Part shown: piece by piece, positions 1 through 5,847 of the stretch | Layout of the letters: the number at the start of each line of letters is the position of its first letter | Position numbering within the stretch: the first letter of the stretch is position 1 | DNA from: Nitrososphaerales archaeon TH703 | GTDB taxonomy: Archaea > Thermoproteota > Nitrososphaeria > Nitrososphaerales > Nitrososphaeraceae | NCBI GenBank assembly: GCA_014523525.1 | Contig: JAATVL010000124.1 | Coordinates: 1 to 6,805, forward strand | Direction: 5' to 3' | Length of the DNA: 6,805 nucleotides | Program-made: the position numbers and the translations under genes | The notes under the pieces: model-generated | Database searches by the model: none | Told to the model about the DNA's origin: nothing | The model's input: the letters and a program-made list of their open reading frames with translations, nothing else

Positions 1-81
1 CTTCTTAATAATACCTTAAATGAAGGCTATAACCCGGATTACTTTGTTACCTACATAGAGACTAAATACCTTGGGTCCTGA
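1..81 (+). CDS. 3' end of a plus-strand gene cut by the window edge (tentative)
   Basis: Frame 1 is open from the first base for 26 codons and ends at TGA (79-81). The peptide ends in NPDYFVTYIETKYLGS, with the mixed aromatic and charged composition of a real protein C-terminus; the other two plus frames stop early. A T-rich terminator-like stretch follows about 40 bp downstream. The gene would converge on the minus-strand oxidoreductase ending at 544. The fragment is too short to assign a family, and 26 open codons can occur by chance, so this is a moderate-to-low confidence call. Confidence 0.4.
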   Translation, partial: LLNNTLNEGYNPDYFVTYIETKYLGS

Positions 82-116
82 ACCCTAGCATACTTTGATT
101 AAAGCTATATTCTAAC

Positions 117-136
117 TCTTTTTATACTATTTTTTA
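117..136 (+). terminator. T-rich archaeal-type terminator
   Basis: Two T-runs, five T at 119-123 and six T at 130-135, lie 36-55 bp after the TGA at 79-81. Archaeal RNA polymerase terminates at oligo-T tracts without needing a hairpin, so this suits the end of the plus-strand gene at the left edge. No stem-loop was seen next to it. Confidence 0.4.
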
Positions 137-201
137 TGATTTCTTTGCTAGAAATGGAGTACTTCGCAGATAAGTTTAAAGCTTAGCCTTGCACAATACA
201 G

Positions 202-330
202 GCGAGTCTATTTATCGAACTGCTAGCGTTACTAGAACCATTGAACCCGATATAATGTTTATAACATTTTATTAATAATTATATAAATACTAGAAACTAA
301 TAACGTGAACATTATTACTAATTGAATATA
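202..330 (+). repeat. diverged intergenic repeat, copy A
   Basis: Bases 202-250 align without gaps to 5848-5896 with 40 of 49 identical by hand count, including the shared GTTACTAGAACCA and GAACCCGA blocks. A second block, TTACTAATTGAATATA at 315-330, matches 5960-5975 at 15 of 16 positions, and the distance from the CCCGA block is 69 bp here and 68 bp there. The middle is AT-rich and poorly conserved, but both copies have a TTTATA box shortly after GAACCCGA (258-263 here). It could be a small-RNA gene with its promoter, a decayed mobile element or a shared regulatory module; the sequence does not decide. Confidence 0.55.
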
Positions 331-543
331 CAGCCTGCCATATTTCGAAAGCCAATTTAGTATTTGTTTTTGTTGTTGCTAATTCATAGTAGATGAATAC
401 TAATTGATGATATACATAACTCGCCAATATACTTGGTTGCTATCACCCTTTTGCTTTTCCGGTTTTGGAAATGTTTTTCAGAGTAAAGTTGATCTTATTT
501 CTTGTCTTCTCCTAACCTGTTGAGTACGTCTTTAGCAAATAAT

Positions 544-1503
544 CTAATCAAAATTCTGGGCTATCTCCTTAAAAAATATCTCCATTTGTTGTAGGTAGTT
601 ATTTACTGGCCAGAAATGGATACGTTTTACTCCTGATTCGTAAAGGAGAGAAATCTTCTTAAGGCACTGATCGGAAGATCCAAACAGGAGTAAATTATTC
701 AGTTCATCAGCGGACCTTCCTAGAGATGGTGACAGTACATTTTTTACCATCCTCTGCACCTTTTCTTTATCATTATCTATATATCCAAACATTGTCATGA
801 GAGAATTTTCAAATGACTCCACATCCTTATTCATCTCTCTTCTATAATTCAGAAGTAGCATCCATTTCTCTCTGAATTTGTCCGGTGTAATGTTATAAGC
901 TGAAGCCATCCAACCGTCCCCGTATTTTGCTACCCTCCTTAGGCCTTGTTCTGATCCCCAACTTGCTATCATGATAGGAGGACGAGGTTTTTGATATGGT
1001 TTAGGTTCAATACATACGCCCTTCAATCTATAGTATTTACCATCATAATCTAGAAATGGTGATTCAGACTCACCTTTTTCATTCCAAAGTGCGTGAATAA
1101 CCTCTAAGGCCTCAGAAAACCTCTTCCATCGGTCCTCAAATGGAACTCCACAAGCATCATAGTCTCCTTTAGATGACCCTGGACCCAAGCCTACAAATAA
1201 TCTGCCTGCAGATAAGATGTCTATTGATGATAAAGCTTTAGCGCAGATAACTGGATTCCTTATAACTATGTTTAGTATAGATGTACCAATTTTTATTCTA
1301 TTGGTAACAGCAGCAATTGCCGATAGGGAACTTAATGCATCAATCCAACCCGTTCTGAAAACAATATGATCATTAACACTCAATGAGTCGTATCCTAACT
1401 CTTCCGCCTTTTGTGCAAATGAGATTATCTGCTCTCTTGAAGCAGTTTCCCCTCGAACAAATCCCATTACAGGTAAATGTATTCCGAAACTGATCAATTT
1501 CAT
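544..1503 (-). CDS. LLM-class (luciferase-like) flavin/F420-dependent oxidoreductase
   Basis: The 319-residue protein belongs to the bacterial luciferase-like monooxygenase superfamily, TIM-barrel enzymes that use FMN or coenzyme F420 in the cytosol. Visible family segments are AEELGYDSLSVNDHI (33-47), the barrel core with GTSILN and RNP (73-84), LDILSAGR-like SIDILSAGR (93-101) leading into GLGPGS (105-110), EPKPYQKPRPPIMIASWG (166-183) and KYGDGWM (193-199), with a C-terminal helical part ending in ESGVKRIHFWPV (289-300). Length is usual for the F420-dependent branch, and Nitrososphaeria make F420, so F420 is the likelier cofactor (inference); the substrate cannot be told. ATG at 1503 has no ribosome binding site and a TATA-like box 27 bp upstream, suggesting a leaderless transcript. 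It lies 93 bp after the NTPase gene, on the same strand. Confidence 0.93.
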   Translation of the reverse strand: MKLISFGIHLPVMGFVRGETASREQIISFAQKAEELGYDSLSVNDHIVFRTGWIDALSSLSAIAAVTNRIKIGTSILNIVIRNPVICAKALSSIDILSAGRLFVGLGPGSSKGDYDACGVPFEDRWKRFSEALEVIHALWNEKGESESPFLDYDGKYYRLKGVCIEPKPYQKPRPPIMIASWGSEQGLRRVAKYGDGWMASAYNITPDKFREKWMLLLNYRREMNKDVESFENSLMTMFGYIDNDKEKVQRMVKNVLSPSLGRSADELNNLLLFGSSDQCLKKISLLYESGVKRIHFWPVNNYLQQMEIFFKEIAQNFD

Positions 1504-1525
1504 TAAAACTCTTAATGTAATTGAT

Positions 1526-1533
1526 ACATATAG
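1526..1533 (-). promoter_or_regulatory. TATA-like box for the luciferase-like oxidoreductase
   Basis: On the minus strand this reads CTATATGT, centred about 27 bp before the ATG at 1503. That spacing would place the transcription start at or next to the start codon, the usual leaderless arrangement in archaea. No purine-rich ribosome binding site precedes the ATG. Position and base content are the only support. Confidence 0.4.
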
Positions 1534-1596
1534 TTGTAGATTATTAATGGAAATAGTCTTGTACCAATATTTATGTGAATTGCCTTATAGCATATA

Positions 1597-2118
1597 TTAT
1601 TCATCCAATAATCTGTTAAGCAATATTTGATTAACTTTTGCTCTGTTTTCCAGATCAAGATTGATTATTAGTCTAGATTTCTTTTTGAACTGCTCGATTA
1701 AGGGATGTTGTAACCTGTGATGTACAACAACTATTACTTTCTTGTCAACAACAAGTAAATTCTTTACCGAGTCTGTGAACTCTCTTGATTTGAGTTCCAT
1801 AGGACCGATTTCATCACAAATAATGACGTCACAATTCTTTATCGCACGACACAGTCTTTCAGCCGCAAAGCGGCAGCCCGCAAGGTCAACGAAATATTTC
1901 CCAATCTTAGGACCATTTCCAGTAATAGATGCCAGGACTCCTGTATCATTAGTATTAAGATCAATGAACTCGAATCCTACCCTAATATTATTAGTTCTGA
2001 GCTCTCTGGAAACTATACCTCCCACATTAAGGCCTCTATCTTTTAATGCTCTGGCTGCACGTATTACAGCCGTCGACTTCCCCACACCTGGAGCTCCAGT
2101 TAGGATTGTAATTGTCAT
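1597..2118 (-). CDS. THEP1-type P-loop nucleoside triphosphatase
   Basis: This 173-residue P-loop protein matches the THEP1 family (nucleoside-triphosphatase, EC 3.6.1.15), widespread in archaea and also found in Aquifex, Thermotoga and eukaryotes. The Walker A motif GAPGVGKST is at 8-16 directly after the first strand, VGGIVSREL (32-40) is the typical second block, and the Walker B strand VIICDEIGPME (98-108) carries the acidic pair D102-E103 followed by the family's GPME. VVHH (131-134) and a final helix close the domain. The length fits a complete single-domain protein. Members hydrolyse NTPs in vitro; the cellular role is unsettled. The ATG at 2118 sits just before the P-loop, as usual. 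It lies 189 bp after the dehydrogenase gene, so it probably has its own promoter. Confidence 0.93.
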   Translation of the reverse strand: MTITILTGAPGVGKSTAVIRAARALKDRGLNVGGIVSRELRTNNIRVGFEFIDLNTNDTGVLASITGNGPKIGKYFVDLAGCRFAAERLCRAIKNCDVIICDEIGPMELKSREFTDSVKNLLVVDKKVIVVVHHRLQHPLIEQFKKKSRLIINLDLENRAKVNQILLNRLLDE

Positions 2119-2145
2119 TATTCTTCATTGAACAAAGCTATTCAA

Positions 2146-2155
2146 GTTATTATTA
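2146..2155 (-). promoter_or_regulatory. weak TATA-like box for the NTPase gene
   Basis: The minus strand reads TAATAATAAC, centred about 32 bp before the ATG at 2118. It is AT-rich and at a reasonable distance, but it lacks a clear TTTATA core, so this is a weak call. Confidence 0.25.
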
Positions 2156-2307
2156 CATTAGAATGATAAGAGGTGGAACAGCTTCGTAGCCAACTCTGTC
2201 TCTAGCCCCTATTCTATTGCCAAACACTTGATTACCAGTTCGCTACGCTAATAATAGATTACATACACTATTGTATTGCATCCCACCGGAACCAATTAAG
2301 ATAACGT

Positions 2308-3141
2308 TCATAACAGCGATTTTTTAATCATATTAAAAAATTCTTTATCCGACAATTTCTTCTTCTGTTCTATCCACTGCTCAACATCTTTTCCAGCCAG
2401 ATATCTCAAATTTGGATTCTTAGTTGTTACTGCTTCCAAGACTATATTTGCTACGAGTTCTGATGAAGAGGCATTTCGCCTCATCTCCTCTATTCTTCCA
2501 GCCATTATTTCCATCATTTTTGAGTATTCCGACTCTGGCGCTTGCGATCTCTTTGATATTACGTTAGAAAAGTTAGTTCTAACAAATCCCGGTTCCACCA
2601 ATGCAACTTTTATGCCAAAAGGCTCAAGTTCATACGAGATAGACTCACTCAGACCTTCTAACGCAAATTTGGTACTAACATATGCAGATCCACCGGGGTA
2701 GCCAAATCTACCTGCACCTGAACTTATATTTACTATTATTCCAGATTTTTGTTCCTTCATTATAGGAATGACAGCTTGGGTTACTCTTATAACTCCAAAG
2801 AAGTTGGTCTCATACTGTTGCTTGATCTCATCCATACCAAGCTCTTCAAATGCTCCTACCAATCCATAGCCAGCATTATTAACTAATACATCTATCCTTC
2901 CTGATTCGGATAGAATTGATTGGATGGCTTCCCTTACTGATTTATCACTAGTAACATCAAGCTGAATAATTTTAATTGGCAAGTTTTCTCCACTCTGAAC
3001 CGTTGTCATTTTTGTTCCTCTTTCTGGATTACGCATTGTTGCATACGTATGAAAATTATTCCTAGCTAGGACTAGAGATGTTTCGAAACCTATGCCACTC
3101 GAGCTACCTGTAACAACTGCAACCTTATAATTTACATCCAT
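2308..3141 (-). CDS. short-chain dehydrogenase/reductase, classical type, likely NADP(H)-dependent
   Basis: The 277-residue protein is a complete classical SDR with a Rossmann fold. The cofactor motif TGSSSGIG is at 11-18, LDVT at 61-64, NNAG at 88-91, the active-site Asn at N113 (ETNFFG), the catalytic Ser at S141 (NISS), Y154 and K158 of YxxxK, and PG at 184-185. Arg37 after the second strand (ATMRNPE) favours NADP(H) over NAD(H). The segment with VNNAGYGLVGAFEE resembles the 17beta-hydroxysteroid-dehydrogenase-like SDR subgroup, but that does not fix the substrate, and none can be inferred here. No signal peptide or membrane segment, so cytosolic. The ATG at 3141 lacks a ribosome binding site and follows a TATA-like box flanked by a 25-bp-spaced operator-like repeat, suggesting regulated leaderless transcription. 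Confidence 0.95.
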   Translation of the reverse strand: MDVNYKVAVVTGSSSGIGFETSLVLARNNFHTYATMRNPERGTKMTTVQSGENLPIKIIQLDVTSDKSVREAIQSILSESGRIDVLVNNAGYGLVGAFEELGMDEIKQQYETNFFGVIRVTQAVIPIMKEQKSGIIVNISSGAGRFGYPGGSAYVSTKFALEGLSESISYELEPFGIKVALVEPGFVRTNFSNVISKRSQAPESEYSKMMEIMAGRIEEMRRNASSSELVANIVLEAVTTKNPNLRYLAGKDVEQWIEQKKKLSDKEFFNMIKKSLL

Positions 3142-3150
3142 TTGACTAGT

Positions 3151-3189
3151 TTTGACTCAGTTCAGACTGATAAAGTTTAACTTAGTTCA
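3151..3189 (-). promoter_or_regulatory. operator-like direct repeat around the dehydrogenase promoter
   Basis: Two 14-bp copies, plus-strand TTTGACTCAGTTCA (3151-3164) and TTTAACTTAGTTCA (3176-3189), agree at 12 of 14 bases and are 25 bp apart. On the minus strand each reads TGAACTnAGTyAAA, an imperfect dyad around TGAACT-n-AGTT. Between them lies CTTTATC (3169-3175), a TATA-like box about 31 bp before the ATG at 3141. A further TTTGACT occurs at 3141-3147. A regulator bound to both copies would straddle the box; which regulator is unknown. Confidence 0.45.
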
Positions 3190-3303
3190 TGATGATAGGC
3201 ATATCTTGATCATTAGCTAAATTATCAGGCTTAATACAGATTAGTCTATTTTGTAATATCTATAAGAAACACTTTCAACTCATATAAAATTGAATCATCG
3301 TAC

Positions 3304-4650
3304 CTATCCACGATCTGCTAGACTACCATGAGCGTTCAAAGACGTCATAGAAGCCGCTTCAATGAGCTTGTTAGCCTTCTCGATTGAGGTCTCATTATCG
3401 TCAAGTGCCACGTTTGATGGCTGTTTGGATACGATGCTAGTGGTATTTTTAGTTGTGTTCGTTAATGTTGGGTCAGCATTCAGTGATTCAAATAAAGCTG
3501 CATCAATGATCTTATTTGCCAACTCGATTGACGTTGCGTTATCGTGAAGTGCTACGTTTGATGGCTGTTTGGATACGATGCTAGTGGTATTTTTAGGTGT
3601 GTCCGCTAACACTTCTATTACAGTGGGATTTCGAATTGCTTTTACCATAGTTGGCGCTGTCGCTTTAATTGTAGCATTTGGAATTGCTTTTACCATAGTC
3701 ATTTTTGCTGTTGGAAATTCTTTTAGGTCCAGGTCTTTGCTCGTTTCGTCGAATCTAAGATTTCTCATAGTCAACACCCGAAAATTATTATCGTGCAAAT
3801 ACTTCATCTCTTTCTCAAACAAATCTACATCAGTGTTGTAATCTACCACACCGCTGTCGCCTGCTCTGTGATATATTATTATAGGTATTGCATTGATAAC
3901 TCCATCTTTATTATATTTGCTTTGACTGCTCACGACTTTTACGAATCTATCAAATAATTCTTCGTCACTATATGAATTTACTAATCTCGACATGTCGTGA
4001 CTCCAGCCTCTAATGGAGTACCTGTTAGTATAAGTAAGACCTCCTTTTTTGCTGGTTTGTAGACAGTCGTCTTGATTTGATTGTTCTTTCAACCCGTCAC
4101 ACCGTAAAAATGTAATGGGACTGCTGGCAGTCCTAGCCAAATCATAGTATTTTGCTATTATATTGATGACATTCTTATCACTAGAACCCTCATTAAAGGG
4201 GTAAGCAAAACTTGTCGCATTTATTCCATGATCTTCAAAACATTTTTTCGATTGGGCTACCTCAAATGACACACCTTTCTTTGATAATTTCTCAAGATGC
4301 GCATGATTCATACTATGAGATCCGATATCATGTCCTTCTTTGTATAATGCTTCTATATCTTTCCAACTCATGTATCCTTTTTTATTGTCCAGATAATTAC
4401 ATACAGCATAGAATGTAGCTTTGAATCCATACTTGTCAAGTATTGGTTTGGCCTGGGTATATTGACTCTTACGACCGTCATCAAAATTTAAAATAACTAC
4501 CTTGTCGCCTGTTACACTTTCGGACCCAGGTTGTGCATGTATTTCATTAAAGTCAAATTGTTGAATGCAAAGAGGTAACAGAAGGATAACTAAGGTTGAT
4601 AGCACACAGACATATGCTCGGACAAAATTTATTTTCTGATTGTCTGTCAA
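3304..4650 (-). CDS. exported polysaccharide deacetylase (NodB / CE4 type) with repeat-rich C-terminal tail
   Basis: The 448-residue protein is a secreted carbohydrate esterase 4 enzyme that would remove N- or O-acetyl groups from a glycan. Residues 13-30 form the hydrophobic core of a signal peptide, with likely cleavage after A39 (IHA-Q). The NodB domain spans about 50-300: NFDDG (55-59, catalytic and metal Asp D57, D58), HSMNH (112-116, metal His), FAYPF (148-152) and YH (H261 in IIIYHRAG). Thr of the usual TFDD is Asn, and the Arg of RxP is absent, as in many divergent members. Residues 305-448 are a Thr/Asn-rich tail with a 16-residue and a 48-residue tandem duplication. The start is TTG at 4650: a stop lies two codons upstream, and the first in-frame ATG (M94) would delete the signal peptide and NFDDG. 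The native glycan is unknown. Confidence 0.93.
   Translation of the reverse strand: MTDNQKINFVRAYVCVLSTLVILLLPLCIQQFDFNEIHAQPGSESVTGDKVVILNFDDGRKSQYTQAKPILDKYGFKATFYAVCNYLDNKKGYMSWKDIEALYKEGHDIGSHSMNHAHLEKLSKKGVSFEVAQSKKCFEDHGINATSFAYPFNEGSSDKNVINIIAKYYDLARTASSPITFLRCDGLKEQSNQDDCLQTSKKGGLTYTNRYSIRGWSHDMSRLVNSYSDEELFDRFVKVVSSQSKYNKDGVINAIPIIIYHRAGDSGVVDYNTDVDLFEKEMKYLHDNNFRVLTMRNLRFDETSKDLDLKEFPTAKMTMVKAIPNATIKATAPTMVKAIRNPTVIEVLADTPKNTTSIVSKQPSNVALHDNATSIELANKIIDAALFESLNADPTLTNTTKNTTSIVSKQPSNVALDDNETSIEKANKLIEAASMTSLNAHGSLADRG
3313..3600 (-). repeat. 144-bp tandem duplication in the deacetylase tail (two copies)
   Basis: Two 48-codon units lie head to tail: 3457-3600 encodes residues 351-398 and 3313-3456 encodes 399-446. 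The peptides agree at 34 of 48 positions by hand count, strongest over KNTTSIVSKQPSNVAL. At DNA level 3410-3452 and 3554-3596 are identical over 43 bp, including silent positions, which points to a recent duplication or gene conversion. Each unit holds NxT/S sequons (N354, N371; N402, N419). No known domain was recognised. Confidence 0.9.
3604..3699 (-). repeat. 48-bp tandem duplication in the deacetylase tail (two copies)
   Basis: Two 16-codon units, 3652-3699 (residues 318-333) and 3604-3651 (334-349), both begin TMVKAI. Plus-strand 3633-3651 and 3681-3699 are identical over 19 bp, GAATTGCTTTTACCATAGT, exactly 48 bp apart. The unit lies just after the catalytic domain and before the 48-residue repeats, so the tail seems to have grown by successive duplications. 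Confidence 0.8.
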
Positions 4651-4661
4651 TAATCAGTCAT

Positions 4662-4675
4662 TCAAGAAACCTTGA
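4662..4675 (-). promoter_or_regulatory. inverted repeat at the deacetylase transcription start
   Basis: TCAAG (4662-4666) and CTTGA (4671-4675) are perfect 5-bp arms around AAAC. The dyad lies 12-25 bp before the TTG start, at the point where transcription should begin if the box at 4695-4704 is used. It could be an operator or a small hairpin in a short 5' leader. Five-bp arms are common by chance, so confidence is low. Confidence 0.3.
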
Positions 4676-4694
4676 GGGATTATATATAGGTAAG

Positions 4695-4704
4695 CTTTAT
4701 AAAG
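4695..4704 (-). promoter_or_regulatory. TATA box for the deacetylase gene
   Basis: CTTTATAAAG is a perfect palindrome containing a good archaeal TATA core (TTTATAAA), preceded on the minus strand by CGCA. Its centre is about 50 bp before the TTG, so transcription would start near 4675 and leave a 5' leader of about 25 nt. A second AT-rich box, TATATATA, at 4680-4687 is an alternative that would give an almost leaderless transcript. Confidence 0.5.
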
Positions 4705-4774
4705 TGCGAAACAAGCCATCAACTGACTGGATATCAATATGTTTTCGGAATAATTCTATCCTACCGAACCCGAA

Positions 4775-4797
4775 TACTATTGATACTATTGATACTA
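4775..4797. repeat. 9-bp microrepeat TACTATTGA
   Basis: Two perfect 9-bp units are followed by five bases of a third, directly next to the CTACCGAACCCG motif at 4761-4772. It lies about 125-145 bp upstream of the deacetylase start. It may be simple replication slippage in AT-rich intergenic DNA. Confidence 0.7.
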
Positions 4798-5063
4798 AAA
4801 GTGGGAGCTTATCCAACAAGGTAACCGGTTAAGAATAGTCGCAAATTTTAGTGATTCTAAATATAGTGTCAAATTTGGTTCACAAATCAATCATGCTATG
4901 GTCCCAGAGACTTGTTTATGCAATTCCTATTTTTTTGGGTAATTAATTGTTATCAGAACAAAAGCTAAATACAAGTTACTATGACCCTACTACACGCAAG
5001 GCACAATAGCGACTTGCCCGCCATAAATTTGTGATCTAATGTAGTATGCGCATTGTGTAGGGA

Positions 5064-5642
5064 TTATTCTCCAGTTTGATTAGCTCCTAAATGTTGAATA
5101 GCACTTCCATGTACAGTAACGGTCACGGAATATCCTCCTCGATCAAAATTCAGTGTTTCGTTGGATGTATTAACTAACACAATATCCGTAATACCTTTGG
5201 GCAACAAAGTGTGATACAGACAAGAATTTCCTTCATCAGACAAATCTAATCTTCTGCCATTAAGGGTACCGTTATTGATTTCTTTACCTACTTCCAATGA
5301 CTTTAGATTAGGAGCAATTCCTGTTGCTATAGTTACTTTTGGACTCCCATCTTGATTACAGGGAATTTTCATTGCGATATGACTGTGTCCCTCTACACTC
5401 GTAGCAAAGGGAGTAAGATCCATCAATAAAATGTAATCTCCGTTAACCAAATCTCCTGTCAACGGAATATGTTGTGAAATAACAAGATTATCTAAGATAT
5501 GTTTCGCATGTTGTTGCATTGTCATATTGTTCATTGGAGTCGACAAAGGCTGCGCATTTAGGCTGGCTATACTAGGAATCCCAAGTATAGCTAAAATCGC
5601 AAATATCAAAATAAAATGCATCGTATTAGATTTACTCTCCAC
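5064..5642 (-). CDS. uncharacterised exported protein
   Basis: I do not recognise this 192-residue protein. A hydrophobic stretch at 9-27 is followed by LNA-QP (28-32), a likely signal peptidase site after A30, so it is probably secreted or surface-bound. The mature part alternates strand-like segments (DYILLMDLTPFAT, KVTIATGIAP, ITDIVLVNTS, YSVTVTVHGS), suggesting a beta-sandwich. Cys95 and Cys141 are the only cysteines and could form a disulfide. Histidines cluster at 45, 48, 58, 86, 88, 144, 178 and 184, so metal binding is possible but unproven. Sequons at N39, N124, N158, N161 and N188 would permit N-glycosylation. The start is GTG at 5642, giving an n-region with Lys4; ATG at residue 8 is an alternative that would leave no positive charge before the hydrophobic core. 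It has its own promoter-like region. Confidence 0.8.
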   Translation of the reverse strand: MESKSNTMHFILIFAILAILGIPSIASLNAQPLSTPMNNMTMQQHAKHILDNLVISQHIPLTGDLVNGDYILLMDLTPFATSVEGHSHIAMKIPCNQDGSPKVTIATGIAPNLKSLEVGKEINNGTLNGRRLDLSDEGNSCLYHTLLPKGITDIVLVNTSNETLNFDRGGYSVTVTVHGSAIQHLGANQTGE

Positions 5643-5653
5643 TGCTTTATGAT

Positions 5654-5666
5654 TGCAGATTCTGCA
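5654..5666 (-). promoter_or_regulatory. palindrome between TATA box and start of the exported-protein gene
   Basis: TGCAGA (5654-5659), one T, then TCTGCA (5661-5666) is a perfect 6-1-6 dyad. It sits between the TATA-like box at 5669-5684 and the GTG at 5642, 12-24 bp before the start codon, where a bound repressor would block transcription start. A six-codon upstream frame (ATG to TAA on the minus strand) also begins inside it. Confidence 0.4.
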
Positions 5667-5668
5667 TT

Positions 5669-5684
5669 ATTTAAATTTAAAATT
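5669..5684 (-). promoter_or_regulatory. TATA-like box for the exported-protein gene
   Basis: The minus strand reads AATTTTAAATTTAAAT, an AT-only stretch centred about 34 bp before the GTG at 5642. Transcription would start near 5651, leaving a leader of about 9 nt for the GTG or about 30 nt for the alternative ATG at residue 8. Confidence 0.45.
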
Positions 5685-5739
5685 GGACAAATCCCTTTTC
5701 GAGTTGCAAAATAGCGTCAATTCTGTCCCTCATTCTACC

Positions 5740-5762
5740 GAACCCGTTATGTATTCGGGTTC
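5740..5762. repeat. GAACCCG hairpin
   Basis: GAACCCG (5740-5746), nine bases, then CGGGTTC (5756-5762) form perfect 7-bp arms. The left arm lies in CTACCGAACCCG (5735-5746), identical over 12 bp to 4761-4772. It is the only place in the window where the motif appears in both orientations. It could be a palindromic repeat unit, an operator or a small RNA stem. Confidence 0.6.
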
Positions 5763-5847
5763 ATATTCTAGTATATTGAATTCCGGAGCTCAACAATTAC
5801 GGATTCATTATAGTAATGCTTAAAGCTAAGATATTATTACCATTAAT

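Larger units (their letters stand above)
82..543. other. convergent intergenic gap, no gene seen
   Basis: This 462-bp AT-rich gap separates the probable plus-strand gene end (81) from the minus-strand oxidoreductase stop (544). No ORF with a convincing start was found on either strand; the longest open stretch is about 33 codons on the minus strand near 420-500 and has no ATG. It holds a T-rich terminator (117-136), a GAACCCG motif (244-250) and one copy of a diverged repeat (202-330) that recurs near 5850-5975. Confidence 0.6.
4651..5063. other. intergenic gap with promoter and short repeats, no gene seen
   Basis: The 413-bp gap lies between the deacetylase and exported-protein genes. Besides the deacetylase promoter it holds CTACCGAACCCG (4761-4772), identical to 5735-5746; a short tandem repeat, TACTATTGA at 4775-4783 and 4784-4792, followed by a partial third copy; the 10-bp palindrome TAACCGGTTA at 4822-4831; and a seven-T run at 4930-4936 on the plus strand. 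A plus-strand reading frame at 4596-4832 crosses the promoter and the microrepeat and has no recognisable protein features. No RNA gene was recognised. Confidence 0.6.

Noticed and set aside
1742..2131. Plus-strand ORF of 129 codons opposite the NTPase gene
   Set aside because: It is antisense to a clear P-loop protein with intact Walker motifs, and its translation shows no domain, signal peptide or family pattern.
2163..2252. Plus-strand open stretch of about 28 codons ending in HLITSSLR, between the dehydrogenase and NTPase genes
   Set aside because: It has no start codon and is bounded by stops; it could be a gene remnant, but nothing recognisable supports that. A CGTAGC / GCTACG pair in it is too short and too far apart to count as a structure.
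544..3141. Oxidoreductase, NTPase and dehydrogenase as one operon
   Set aside because: The spaces are 93 and 189 bp, and promoter-like boxes lie before each gene, strongest for the dehydrogenase and the oxidoreductase; no shared pathway is evident.
3362..3841. Two plus-strand ORFs opposite the deacetylase tail, with hydrophobic repeated peptides
   Set aside because: They are the complement of the tandem repeats, which explains their length and their apparent repeats; the minus frame continues the NodB domain and is the coding one.
4212..4418. Plus-strand ORF of 68 codons opposite the NodB domain
   Set aside because: It lies entirely antisense to conserved catalytic-domain sequence and has no features of its own.
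4596..4832. Plus-strand ORF of 78 codons across the deacetylase start and upstream region
   Set aside because: It overlaps the signal peptide coding region, promoter and microrepeat; part of its peptide is just the translated 9-bp repeat.
4902..4939. CCCA ... T7GGG as a hairpin terminator on the plus strand
   Set aside because: The arms are only four bases with a loop of about 30 nt, and no plus-strand gene ends there.
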